NCBI GenBank assembly: GCA_023428695.1
Contig: JAEYWY010000022.1
Location: forward strand, 235,104 to 299,103
DNA: 64,000 bases
Source of the DNA: Bacteroidota bacterium
GTDB taxonomy: Bacteria; Bacteroidota; Bacteroidia; Cytophagales; Cyclobacteriaceae
Direction of reading: 5' to 3'
Shown: positions 1-8,480 of the stretch, piece by piece
Position numbering within the stretch: position 1 is the first letter of the stretch
Layout: each line of letters starts with the position of its first letter
Program-made: the position numbers and the translations under genes
The notes under the pieces: model-generated
What the model was told of the DNA's origin: nothing
Databases searched by the model: none
Seen by the model: only the letters and a program-made list of their open reading frames with translations

Positions 1-1562
1 GATAGTACCCTCCGGAAATCTTCCCAAAGATGTACCTGCATGCTGGTTTCCCCACTTGGTTTTTTCCCCGCGCTCTTGTCCCTCGACCTTTTTTCACCGG
101 GGTCAATCTGGTTGCCAACAGAAAGTTTTGTTTCGGCTACTTTTTTGAAAAATTTCCATTTGGGATGAACCTCAATAACCGAGTCTTTTAAGAAAGAAGG
201 ACTCTCACTTGCGCCGAAGAACAAATAGCCACCACGTTTCACCGCAAACAAAATAAGCGCATAAACCCGTTGTTGCAGGACCGGGTTCATATAGATCAAC
301 ATGTTCCGACAACTTACGAGGTCGTTCTTAATGAAAGGCGGATCCTTGATGATGTTATGATTCGCAAATACGATCTGCTTTCTGATTTTCGGACTGATTA
401 CATATGAACGGCCTGAACGCAGGAAGTACTTGTCAAGGATGCGCTGATCAACATCCTTTTCAATTGTGTTCGGATAAAGCCCGCGGCCGGCAATCTCAAT
501 ATTGGATTCTTCGAGATCCGTAGCGAATATTTTGACGTCAAGGACCTTGTTCATTTTTTCAAGAACCTCGCTGATCGTTATCGCCATTGAATACGCTTCC
601 TCGCCGGTACTGCACGCCGCGACCCATACTTTGAGGCTTTCGCCGTATTCCTTTTCTGAAACAATCTCAGGTATGATTTCTTTTTGGAGATATTCGAAGG
701 CGCCGTCATCGCGAAAAAACTTTGTCACCCCGATAAGGAATTCCTTGCCAAGTTGCCGACATTCCTCAGGATCGGCCTCGAGTTGTCTGATGTATGCATT
801 TATATCATGAAATCCTCCCCGCAACATCCGCCGCTGAATTCTTCTTATGATCGTCGGAGTCTTGTAATAGTTGAAATCAAATCCGGCCGCACGATGAATG
901 AGCAGGAAAATCTGCTGCAGAAGGTCGTCGTCAATAGTGCGTTCAAGCTGTATGTCGGTGACTCTCTGGCGCAAGTAATTACTGATCTCTTCGTGCATCT
1001 CAGACGGTGTCAGCACAAAATCAACGTTACCCGATTGAATAGCGCTGTTAGGCATACCATCGAACCTGGCCGTTGCCGGATCCTGAACGATCACCAATCC
1101 CCCGCGTTTCTTGATTTCCTCGATTCCCTTTGTTCCGTCAGTTCCCGTTCCCGAAAGAATTACAGCAACAGCGCAGTCGTTTTTCTCCCTGGCGAGTGAC
1201 TGCATGAAAACATCGACCGCGTTGTTTGGCTGTTTGAGTGACCGCTTTTCTTCGAGAAAAATTTTATTGCCTTTGATGGTGATCAGCTTGTTATTGGGAA
1301 TAACGTAGATGCAACTCTTTTCGACAAGACTGTTGTTTTCAGCTTCATACACTTTCATGTGTGTATGTCGCGAGACGAGTTCAACGAGCAGACTCTTATA
1401 ATCCGGCGAAAGATGCTGGATGATTACATACGAAATATCAAGGTGATCGGGCGTGTTGTCGAAAAACTCGTGTATTGCTTCGAGACCACCTGCAGAAGCT
1501 CCTATTGCGACGATATGATGCCTGCCGGCGCCCATGTCAGGTGGCAAGTTTTGAAAATTCAT
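1..1562 (-). CDS. CheB methylesterase-CheR methyltransferase fusion (partial, continues beyond left edge)
   Basis: Reading the minus strand from an ATG at 1562 gives an open frame to base 1. Residues about 12-190 are a CheB domain: IGASAGG holds the nucleophilic Ser, VIIQHLSPDYKSLL the His, and SGTGTDGT the Asp region. A CheR domain follows, with GVTKFFRD, the SAM-binding run VWVAACSTGEEAYS and the SCRNMLIYM motif. The C-terminus lies outside the window; in this family it often continues into coiled coil, PAS and histidine-kinase domains. The start overlaps the end of the phytochrome gene by 26 nt; an in-frame ATG at 1535, just after that stop, is the alternative. The two genes are therefore probably co-transcribed and translationally coupled. 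I infer that the fusion is the output partner of the kinase-less phytochrome. No chemoreceptor gene is visible. Confidence 0.93.
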   Translation of the reverse strand, partial: MNFQNLPPDMGAGRHHIVAIGASAGGLEAIHEFFDNTPDHLDISYVIIQHLSPDYKSLLVELVSRHTHMKVYEAENNSLVEKSCIYVIPNNKLITIKGNKIFLEEKRSLKQPNNAVDVFMQSLAREKNDCAVAVILSGTGTDGTKGIEEIKKRGGLVIVQDPATARFDGMPNSAIQSGNVDFVLTPSEMHEEISNYLRQRVTDIQLERTIDDDLLQQIFLLIHRAAGFDFNYYKTPTIIRRIQRRMLRGGFHDINAYIRQLEADPEECRQLGKEFLIGVTKFFRDDGAFEYLQKEIIPEIVSEKEYGESLKVWVAACSTGEEAYSMAITISEVLEKMNKVLDVKIFATDLEESNIEIAGRGLYPNTIEKDVDQRILDKYFLRSGRSYVISPKIRKQIVFANHNIIKDPPFIKNDLVSCRNMLIYMNPVLQQRVYALILFAVKRGGYLFFGASESPSFLKDSVIEVHPKWKFFKKVAETKLSVGNQIDPGEKRSRDKSAGKKPSGETSMQVHLWEDFRRVL

Positions 1563-3048
1563 AGATAAAACTCCGCAGACTCTCCGCAGCAGATACTTCC
1601 TCTTCGCGCCACGACTTTGATGTACCCTGCACGAGTTCCTTCCATTTAGCGAACGACGCCCGCGGATGATAATTTCGCGAACCGTCCTCAAAGCGAATGC
1701 GATCTTCCGGATTGCCCCCCCATGTGACTGTCCTCACAAATTCGGGTCGGAAGAGAATGACGTATTCATCGTTTTCGAAGTCAACCGGGACAACCATCAT
1801 TCCACTCGCGACGTTGCTGAAGTCAGCAGCCTGATCATATTCGTTTGCGAGGCTGTCTGTTGTAAAGACATGACGAAGTCGTTTTGCATGCAACCACAGC
1901 ATGAGTTCGCGGAATTGTTCCGGTTCGGGAACTTCACCTTTGAACTGAACCCTGCCTGCCAGGGAAATCGCAACGCCCCCGGCACTGAACAATGTCAGCA
2001 AATCAGGCTCTCCGTCGAGTAACGCCGCCGAAATGTTGTCGCTGCCCTTCCTGTAAGCATCCTCCACAAGATTCTTATATTGCTCCTTCATGCGCAGGCT
2101 GAAGCGGTGAACCTCGTTATTGAGGAGACTTGCCATGCGGGCCGAGACCACGTTCGAAAGCATTTCAAAAATCGAACGAACTTCAAAACTCAGTGTTTTT
2201 TCCGTTTTGTGATGGCAGGTGATCAGGCCCCAGAGGGTGTCACCGTTCATAATTCGCGCCGATAACGAAGAAGTAACATTCATGTTTCCGAGATACTCGA
2301 GGTGAACCGCGGGCACGCTTCGCAGATTGCAGTCGGACAAATCAATAAATGATCCGGCTATCGGATTGATTACCGGAAACAATCTCACGGCTTGATACTC
2401 ACGCGTCGGGATAAATCGGTATGCGTTCTTTTGGTAGAGCTTTCTTGCCTGCTGCGGAATATCGGACGCGGGAAATGTGATCCCAAGATACGATTCCATA
2501 TCCGGTTCGCATTGTTCCGCTATGACGGTGCCGTTCCAATTCTGATCAAAACGATAGACCATCACTTTGTCAAACCCCGAAATCCGTTTGATTTCCTTCG
2601 CACAATTTCTGGCTGCATCTTCGATCGAAGGCGACGACTGGATCAGACTCATCGCATATTTTATCTCCCGGTAGACGTCTACGAAAAGCAATTGCTGCGA
2701 CTTGTCATACGGGGCCTTGTCGATTTCAACAATGAAGTATTTTTCATACGAATGCAGAAGCGCAAGAAAAGGCTTGTGGCTAATTTCCCAAACGGAAGGA
2801 ATTTTGTTCTGATTGTCAATGTGATTCAAAAGATCAATTCCGGTTTCGCCGGTGATATGGCTTTCGATCCTGGTATCAATGAGGTCAGCATAAGGCATTC
2901 CGAATACCTCCGTGGCATTTTCACTAACCTGAATCATCTTATGGTCTTCACGTCGAACGACAACGAGAACACCGTAAGGCTGAATCAAATTAATCAACTG
3001 AATAGGGACGCTGCCGCAAAAGTCGGAGTCGTAGTTTGTTCTAGTCAT
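1537..3048 (-). CDS. bphP: Bacteriophytochrome photosensory module without histidine kinase
   Basis: The 503-residue protein is PAS-GAF-PHY only. Cys11, in the C-x-x-x-P-I context, is the expected biliverdin-attachment residue. The GAF domain has PASDIP (193-198), with the Asp that contacts the pyrroles, plus His249 and His280, which match the conserved chromophore-pocket histidines. The PHY tongue carries WGGNP (443-447) and PRASF (462-466). The chain ends about 35 residues after the tongue, so the DHp/CATPase output half of a typical phytochrome of about 730 residues is missing. No kinase remnant follows, because the CheB/CheR gene starts immediately. It overlaps the upstream heme oxygenase by 8 nt. 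It is probably a red/far-red sensor that signals through a separate partner. Chromophore binding is inferred from the residues. Confidence 0.94.
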   Translation of the reverse strand: MTRTNYDSDFCGSVPIQLINLIQPYGVLVVVRREDHKMIQVSENATEVFGMPYADLIDTRIESHITGETGIDLLNHIDNQNKIPSVWEISHKPFLALLHSYEKYFIVEIDKAPYDKSQQLLFVDVYREIKYAMSLIQSSPSIEDAARNCAKEIKRISGFDKVMVYRFDQNWNGTVIAEQCEPDMESYLGITFPASDIPQQARKLYQKNAYRFIPTREYQAVRLFPVINPIAGSFIDLSDCNLRSVPAVHLEYLGNMNVTSSLSARIMNGDTLWGLITCHHKTEKTLSFEVRSIFEMLSNVVSARMASLLNNEVHRFSLRMKEQYKNLVEDAYRKGSDNISAALLDGEPDLLTLFSAGGVAISLAGRVQFKGEVPEPEQFRELMLWLHAKRLRHVFTTDSLANEYDQAADFSNVASGMMVVPVDFENDEYVILFRPEFVRTVTWGGNPEDRIRFEDGSRNYHPRASFAKWKELVQGTSKSWREEEVSAAESLRSFIYEFSKLAT

Positions 3049-3598
3049 GAATGCTTAACCAATCATAAAATTTTGAAAATGTTTCCTGCGCACCATTGAC
3101 AATGCACGCGCTTTCCTCCGCACTGTACGGTTCACTCAGCAATTGCCTGAACGCGGCCCACATTGTTCCCGATTCATTTCCATACGCGGAAAAGAAACTC
3201 ATTACGTGATCACTATTCAGGCGCATTTGCAGAAGTCGTGCGATAATGGGTCCGCCAAGCGTCGAACCTTCAACCACGTACATCACACCCAGTGCTGCGT
3301 GATAGTTGTCCACCACGGGAAGTGATGTACACAAATCCGGTACATACTCCGCTCTCCCAAGATTTTTGATATCGTCAAGGATACGCCAGGCTTTTCGGCG
3401 TTTGTCGAAATCATGTTTACGGTGACCAACAAACCACGGCTGAACAACTGACTCAAGTGCGCCATAAAAACCATAAAGTATCGAGAGCAGCGTCTGATAA
3501 TCGTCAACATTTTGAACATCAGCAACCCGATGTAAAAGTCTCTTTTCGAGCATAGCATGACTCACTCGGGTATGGTCTTTCAGTTGAACGGCAAGCAT
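3041..3598 (-). CDS. bphO: Biliverdin-producing heme oxygenase
   Basis: This 185-residue soluble protein has the heme oxygenase pattern: an N-terminal helix with His14 as the likely proximal heme ligand (SHAMLE) and the distal-helix motif YVVEGSTLGG near residue 110. Such enzymes open heme to biliverdin, releasing iron and CO, and biliverdin is the chromophore of bacteriophytochromes. It is the first gene of the three-gene operon and its last 8 nt overlap the phytochrome start, which is the usual bphO-bphP pairing. The ATG at 3598 fits a normal N-terminus. No signal peptide is present. Confidence 0.92.
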   Translation of the reverse strand: MLAVQLKDHTRVSHAMLEKRLLHRVADVQNVDDYQTLLSILYGFYGALESVVQPWFVGHRKHDFDKRRKAWRILDDIKNLGRAEYVPDLCTSLPVVDNYHAALGVMYVVEGSTLGGPIIARLLQMRLNSDHVMSFFSAYGNESGTMWAAFRQLLSEPYSAEESACIVNGAQETFSKFYDWLSIHD

Positions 3599-3756
3599 GA
3601 AACGTGGTCTGGATTATCAGGTATTCAATATGGACAAATCCTGTTATTACACAAAAGCCCGTGGCGTGAACTGTGAAATTAACATTGACGGGTAGCGTCA
3701 CATTGATCTGAAATCAATATGATAAAAAACATGCCAGCGGCGATGGGGCTATTGTT

Positions 3757-4278
3757 CTACAGTGACTTTGTAATCACGGCCGCGTACATCTCGCGCGTCC
3801 CGTAAATCGAAGGATGTGTTCCTGTTTTCATAGCGGACATTCCGAGCCTGGAAACTAATCGCCGCAGTGAGTCGAAACTGATTGGATAAGGTACCCACGG
3901 GTTCGATGCTTCCGTGTCGTACTCAACAATCAAGATCCTTCCCTCTGGCAAAAGCAGTGCACTTAAGGATTGCATAAGAGAATCTTTGTCAGCAACAAAA
4001 TGCAGTGAGCTCGCCATGAGAATACCATTCAATTGCGGCAAGGTTAAAGAGATGTCTGTAAAATCGGCGTGGATAGTTTTGATAATTTCAGAGTGCGAAT
4101 TGGAGAGCGTTCTCAGACCCTTTTCATCTTTATCAACAGCGAAGATTGTACTTTCCCTGCTGAGCAGGGACGCAAGTGCAATCGTAAAGGTACCGGCGCC
4201 ACATCCGAGGTCTGCCCACCGGAGGTCATAGCGATTTACGCCGGGAGATATCAACCTGATCGCCGCTGACTTGTCCAT
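3757..4278 (-). CDS. Class I SAM-dependent methyltransferase
   Basis: About 173 residues with a Rossmann-type methyltransferase core. Motif I is WADLGCGAGTFTIALA, followed by an acidic strand (AVDKDEKGL), the HADFTD segment of motif III and the late strand RILIVEYD. The open frame extends upstream to a TTG at 4353, but the 25 extra residues look unlike the family, whose members start close to the MDKSAAIRLI helix. I therefore chose the ATG at 4278. Substrate unknown. It lies 76 bp downstream of the DUF4407 gene on the same strand and may be read from it. There is no clear functional link to its neighbours. Confidence 0.8.
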   Translation of the reverse strand: MDKSAAIRLISPGVNRYDLRWADLGCGAGTFTIALASLLSRESTIFAVDKDEKGLRTLSNSHSEIIKTIHADFTDISLTLPQLNGILMASSLHFVADKDSLMQSLSALLLPEGRILIVEYDTEASNPWVPYPISFDSLRRLVSRLGMSAMKTGTHPSIYGTREMYAAVITKSL

Positions 4279-4354
4279 CGCGACGAAGGTAAGCGAAATT
4301 GTTTGATTGTAAAACGCGTGCGACCTCAGGCAACATCGGAAAAAATTAAACAAC

Positions 4355-5407
4355 TCAACCCTTCTTCAACGCTTGTTCAAGGCGTTCCTTGATGAAAGCC
4401 CGTTCTTCTTCGGGCATTTCCGCCGATTGACCACGCGTTCCTGCGCTCGCACGTGCAAGTTCTTCCGTCTCCTGACAGATGAATCGGAATTCTTCGGCTT
4501 TGAGCAGATTATCATACGGACCGCGTGGCGCTATCAGTTTCACCAGTACCGGAACCGTTTCAAGTACAACAAGCAGCAACATGATAGCAAAGCCTGCCCA
4601 CCAGATCGGCGGACTTTGTGTCTTTACGCGCGAGAGGGCCTCCATGCGCGCAGCGAGTCCGTTGCGTTTTGTGAACGACAACGCTGCAAGGTTCGCCTGA
4701 CGCAGCGAATCATTCTCCCGAATCTTATTTTCGAGTTCGTAAACCTTCAAACCATTTTCGCGCGAAAGCGCATCCAACTCTGTTGATGCGCGATCAGCAT
4801 CCGCCTTTTTGATTTTATAAATCGGACCAAGATTCCGGCGTCGGCTTCCCCCTGTTCCGTCAGCCTCCTCCCGCGCGATGCGGTCAAGTTCGTCACGATT
4901 CGCCTGCTTTTCCCCGACCTGTGCCTGTAACGCTGCTATCTCACCGCGCAATGACGCATCGCGTTGAACAAATCGTTCCCTGACCTCCTGCTCCTGCCGT
5001 GCATAGGCCTGCTGCTCCATGACCGTCAGCTCAGGTTCGATTTCCTTTTGAAAAATCCGAAGTTCAAGAGGCTTTGCGATAACAAGAGAGATCACAATCG
5101 CAACAAGCAATCGCGGCAATGCCGAAAGCAGCTCCTTTGATGCCCTGCCTTCTTTCCGCATACTCGATACGATGTACCTGTCGAGGTTGAAGATCATCAG
5201 TCCCCATACCAGGCCAAGTCCTATGGCGATAATGTAGCTGTCAAAAACGGTGAAGAAGGCAAAGGCTGCGGACAGGAATGCAAAAACTCCCGTAAAGAAA
5301 ATGGCGGCACCCAGGCCGGCATACTTACTCGTTTCAGAAGGGCATTGCCGGAGAAATTCCATGTGAACCCCCGAGCACAGCAGAAAAAATTGCGTGATGT
5401 GTTTCAT
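4355..5407 (-). CDS. DUF4407 multi-pass membrane protein
   Basis: 350 residues from the ATG at 5407; the frame also opens at a TTG four codons earlier. Three hydrophobic segments occur in the first 115 residues (about 25-50, 56-75 and 97-115). A long charged Gln/Glu/Arg-rich coiled coil spans about 120-265, and a fourth membrane helix lies near 275-297. The motif FNLDRYIVSS after the second helix is typical of DUF4407. The family is common in Bacteroidota and its biochemical role is not known. The topology suggests a membrane-anchored coiled-coil domain on one face. Its stop lies 76 bp before the methyltransferase start. Confidence 0.85.
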   Translation of the reverse strand: MKHITQFFLLCSGVHMEFLRQCPSETSKYAGLGAAIFFTGVFAFLSAAFAFFTVFDSYIIAIGLGLVWGLMIFNLDRYIVSSMRKEGRASKELLSALPRLLVAIVISLVIAKPLELRIFQKEIEPELTVMEQQAYARQEQEVRERFVQRDASLRGEIAALQAQVGEKQANRDELDRIAREEADGTGGSRRRNLGPIYKIKKADADRASTELDALSRENGLKVYELENKIRENDSLRQANLAALSFTKRNGLAARMEALSRVKTQSPPIWWAGFAIMLLLVVLETVPVLVKLIAPRGPYDNLLKAEEFRFICQETEELARASAGTRGQSAEMPEEERAFIKERLEQALKKG

Positions 5408-5563
5408 CAGGTTGGGCAAAATTGGTTTTATAGCTTAAGTTGTGCCAGTTTAAAAAACGGACAACGCCGGCTCAATCGGCAACGGACATTCCGGACGGTG
5501 TACACTATTGAACAAGGCGCTGTTCACGAATGAAAATGGCATCTGAATTTTAACACATCATTC

Positions 5564-5827
5564 ATGGCTGCATGTGATCCTATTCAATTCTCAGGAATAA
5601 CCCCCGATGTCTTCAATCAGATATCGAAGCAACTCGCCGACAAAGGTTTCCATCTTTCCGGTCCGCGCGGAACCGTAAGTGGTCCTTTCGGAATTGTCAT
5701 TGCGTATGACTGGAACGAAGAGACCGGCGACATTCGTCTGGAAGTTGTCGAAAAAAGCTTCTTTGTTCCCTGTTCCCAGATCCGGGATCAGTTGACCAAC
5801 GCGTTTCACAAGTATGTAAAATCCTAA
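5564..5827 (+). CDS. Small conserved-looking protein of unknown function
   Basis: 87 residues with balanced composition and no signal peptide or membrane helix. The predicted pattern is helix (residues 10-25), then strands around the Gly-rich SGPRGTVSGPFGIVIAYDW, then a strand and a C-terminal helix. The size and alternating strands suggest a small alpha/beta domain. I do not recognise the family. It is divergent from the DUF4407 gene and separated by about 120 bp from the protease gene downstream. Confidence 0.6.
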   Translation: MAACDPIQFSGITPDVFNQISKQLADKGFHLSGPRGTVSGPFGIVIAYDWNEETGDIRLEVVEKSFFVPCSQIRDQLTNAFHKYVKS

Positions 5828-5908
5828 CTCCCGGCTTCACCGGACGGTTGCGAATGTTTACCGGTTCAGAACTTTGTCATCGCTGTATCGGTTGAGCAAA
5901 CAGTTTGT

Positions 5909-5916
5909 TATCTTTG
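5909..5916 (+). promoter_or_regulatory. Candidate Bacteroidota -7 box (TATCTTTG) for the S8 protease gene
   Basis: TATCTTTG matches the Bacteroidota sigma-A -7 consensus TAnnTTTG exactly and sits 29 bp before the chosen ATG at 5946, giving a short leader. A clear TTTG -33 element at ideal spacing is not seen; the nearest TTG is slightly too close. This is inference from the motif only. Confidence 0.4.
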
Positions 5917-5945
5917 ACTTAACGAGATTACACCTCGCCATTCCC

Positions 5946-7094
5946 ATGAAAACCGTTCAATGGCTCGCGCCGGTCTCTTTACTCATGCTTGTAGCCTGCA
6001 GCGAGCCGGAACCAAAATCAAGACGTGACGACTGTCTTACGATGTCTTCCAAAAGCAACGGACTACCCGTTGCTGATCGTTATATCATATCGTTACCCCT
6101 GGAGGAAGAAACGGATTCCGGCAGAAAAGCAATCACGCAGGCGACGGAAGTACTGAAAAGACATGGCGTTGCCGGCGACCGTATTATCAATCAGTTCACA
6201 GGCTCGTTTTCGCACGTTGTGGTACGACTCACAGCGGAAGAAGCCGGCAGGTTTACCGATGACAATTCAATTGCGCACATCGAACAAGACAAAGTGGTAT
6301 CCATGTGCGCATGCTTCAGCGTTATTGAGCCAACACTGATAACCTGGAACGTTGAGAAGACAGGTTATGGCGACGGCACCGGCAAGACAGCGTGGCTTCT
6401 TGATACCGGCATCGACCTGAAACATCCAGACCTCAACGTTGACACCATACGCAGCCGTTCGTTTATACCGGATGATGAAAGTGCTCAGGATGAAAATGGA
6501 CACGGTACACACGTCGCCGGAATTATCGGCGCACTGAACAACCATATTGGTACACTCGGTGTTGCGAGCGGAACCCGGCTTGTCGGACTCAAGGTGCTTG
6601 ACAGTGAAGGAAACGGATACCTTTCCTACGTACTTGATGCCATCAGTTACGCGAACGAGAATGCAAAAAATGGAGAAGTTGTCAATATCAGCCTCGCGGT
6701 TGAAGAAATGTCTGACATACTCGATCAGGAGATCATCAGCCTTGCCAAAAAGGGGATATACGTCGTCATTGCGGCGGGAAATGATTCAGAACCTGCAAGC
6801 AATTACTCACCGGGGCGAACGAATGGGACAAATATTTACACGATCAGTGCTGTGGACAGCCTGGACCGGTTCGCAGACTTTTCCAACTATGGCAATGACG
6901 CCGTGGACTTTGCGGCTCCTGGTGTCCGTGTGCTCTCTACGTATATGGAGGGGAAGTATGCCATAATGAGCGGAACATCCATGGCGGCTCCGCATGTTTC
7001 GGGGCTTCTGCTTATTAATGAAGGGAAAATCAATTCTGATACATACGCGTTGAACGACCCTGATGGTGTCGCTGACCCCGTTGCCCGAAAGTAA
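5946..7094 (+). CDS. S8 subtilisin-family serine protease, predicted lipoprotein
   Basis: 382 residues from the ATG at 5946. An earlier in-frame start at 5874 would add 24 residues before the signal peptide and is unlikely. MKTVQWLAPVSLLMLVAC is a lipoprotein signal with lipobox LVAC. Residues about 40-115 look like an inhibitor I9 propeptide (DRYIISLP... SHVVVRLTAEEA... IAHIEQD). The catalytic triad is complete: Asp153 in LLDTGID, His186 in NGHGTHVAG and Ser345 in SGTSMAAPHVSG. The chain ends about 38 residues after the Ser block, with no sorting domain. It probably acts in the periplasm or at the cell surface as a membrane-anchored endopeptidase. The neighbouring DUF4114 lipoprotein is on the same strand, 135 bp downstream. 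Confidence 0.92.
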   Translation: MKTVQWLAPVSLLMLVACSEPEPKSRRDDCLTMSSKSNGLPVADRYIISLPLEEETDSGRKAITQATEVLKRHGVAGDRIINQFTGSFSHVVVRLTAEEAGRFTDDNSIAHIEQDKVVSMCACFSVIEPTLITWNVEKTGYGDGTGKTAWLLDTGIDLKHPDLNVDTIRSRSFIPDDESAQDENGHGTHVAGIIGALNNHIGTLGVASGTRLVGLKVLDSEGNGYLSYVLDAISYANENAKNGEVVNISLAVEEMSDILDQEIISLAKKGIYVVIAAGNDSEPASNYSPGRTNGTNIYTISAVDSLDRFADFSNYGNDAVDFAAPGVRVLSTYMEGKYAIMSGTSMAAPHVSGLLLINEGKINSDTYALNDPDGVADPVARK

Positions 7095-7229
7095 TTCAAT
7101 TCGCCCCTCACCCGTTCGTTCACCGAAAGAAAACTGATTCGAACGCCAAACCGGCGCCGGCAAAAGCTAATGGCACTTGTTTTTTGACTGATCTGTCAGA
7201 CAAGATTCTTTACTAATACGCCAACCTTT

Positions 7230-7958
7230 ATGAAAGCCACAGCTTTTGCAACACTGTTTTGCCTTTTCTTCATAGGATGCGCCGATGACTTCTCTGAAAA
7301 AGACAATACAGAAGCATTCGAGGAACTCCCACCGGAGATAATTGCCTCAAAGCCATGCAACACTTTATACCAGGGAATCATGGCTATGTATCCCGAACAC
7401 AAGCGCAACAACGAATCTCATTCGGAGTTGTTTGATCCTGCAACGGAAAAACGAATCGTGCTTACACGTGAAACAGAAGTGTATGCCTCATTCATTTCCG
7501 AAGGCGCCGGATGGGCTAACACATTCGGATACTATACATATAATGTTAACAGTCCCCCGGGATCGTCTGCCGATGTCAAAAAGTATGTTCTCTTTCCAAA
7601 TGTGTCTGACGACATACTTGAGCAGGGTGATATGCTGCAACTGGGTGAAGGAAAGTTTCCTGCAGGAACAGTGATCGGATTCTTTCTGATTGCCAGGGGT
7701 TATGAAAATGGCCTGGTACACTATAACAAGCCGACGTCATACACCGATCCACACCTGAACAAGAACGCTTATCAGCAACATATTCTCTTCAAGGAAGGTG
7801 AATGTGGTGATATCGTGCTGGGATTCGAAGACAGGGCACTTGACCATGAGGATTGCGACTTCGACTATAACGACATCATCATGACTGTCGCCGACAACAG
7901 GGATCAACTTGAAACGGTTTCGTTCGACCTTTCCGCGGTAAAACAACTCCAGCGATAA
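7230..7958 (+). CDS. DUF4114 domain lipoprotein
   Basis: 242 residues. A short signal peptide ends at lipobox FIGC (Cys17), predicting lipidation. The C-terminal half has the DUF4114 hallmark: LGFEDRALDHEDCDFDYNDIIMTV, an acidic FED...DxDYNDxx loop that looks suited to bind calcium, preceded by the GTVIGFFLIA strand. DUF4114 occurs in secreted or surface proteins of Bacteroidota and other bacteria, and its function is not established. It follows the S8 protease lipoprotein, so the two may act together at the envelope, but the 135-bp gap could hold its own promoter. Confidence 0.85.
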   Translation: MKATAFATLFCLFFIGCADDFSEKDNTEAFEELPPEIIASKPCNTLYQGIMAMYPEHKRNNESHSELFDPATEKRIVLTRETEVYASFISEGAGWANTFGYYTYNVNSPPGSSADVKKYVLFPNVSDDILEQGDMLQLGEGKFPAGTVIGFFLIARGYENGLVHYNKPTSYTDPHLNKNAYQQHILFKEGECGDIVLGFEDRALDHEDCDFDYNDIIMTVADNRDQLETVSFDLSAVKQLQR

Positions 7959-8047
7959 CAGCCGGACAAAATTACCCGGTAAAAGCAGGTCAGGAATTAG
8001 GTTAGGAACGGTTCGCAGGCAACAGAAACGATTACAAAAAAATCGTA

Positions 8048-8218
8048 TCAGTTAAGGTTCATGTATTTGAAGCTCTGGGCTAACTCCACTGTGAGTACCC
8101 GGTCAACGCGAACCAGTTTCTCCTGAAGTTGTCCAAGACGTGATTCGAGAATCTCAATTCTTTTGCTGAGGTGGAAGATCAGCTTTACTTGTTCGGGGGT
8201 GAGGCCGTCGAGGTTCAT
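8048..8218 (-). CDS. 56-residue predicted coiled-coil protein
   Basis: A complete small frame from the ATG at 8218 to the TGA at 8048. The product begins MNLDGLTPEQVKLIFHLSKR and continues as one amphipathic helix with heptad-like Leu/Ile/Val spacing, ending YMNLN. There is no membrane segment. The composition is protein-like and the frame starts cleanly between two convergent or divergent neighbours. It could be a small oligomerising or regulatory protein, but no family is recognised. Confidence 0.6.
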   Translation of the reverse strand: MNLDGLTPEQVKLIFHLSKRIEILESRLGQLQEKLVRVDRVLTVELAQSFKYMNLN

Positions 8219-8480
8219 ATCTTTTTGCTTTTAGGTAAAACAAAAATAGGCGCAACCACCTGGCCGAAGCCACTGCGCCCGATTCATAAACTTACACGAC
8301 TGAGTTTTTCCGCCACCACCCGAAGCAATTGGATTGTCTTCGGCGGAAGCCGCAAAAACAGCCTGCAATCGCAAAAACCGGTAGCCGAATTAATGCGGGC
8401 TACTCCCATCCATGTGGCGGTTTCTGTTGATTTCCGACAAAAGACGTTGCATTTTCACGGCAAACCCATCATCGCAAGGC

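Noticed and set aside
2392..3099. 235-residue plus-strand frame
   Set aside because: Antisense to the phytochrome gene with all its chromophore motifs.
3599..3756. Promoter of the heme oxygenase operon
   Set aside because: AGGATTTG resembles the -7 box with one mismatch, but the nearest TTTG is at wrong spacing.
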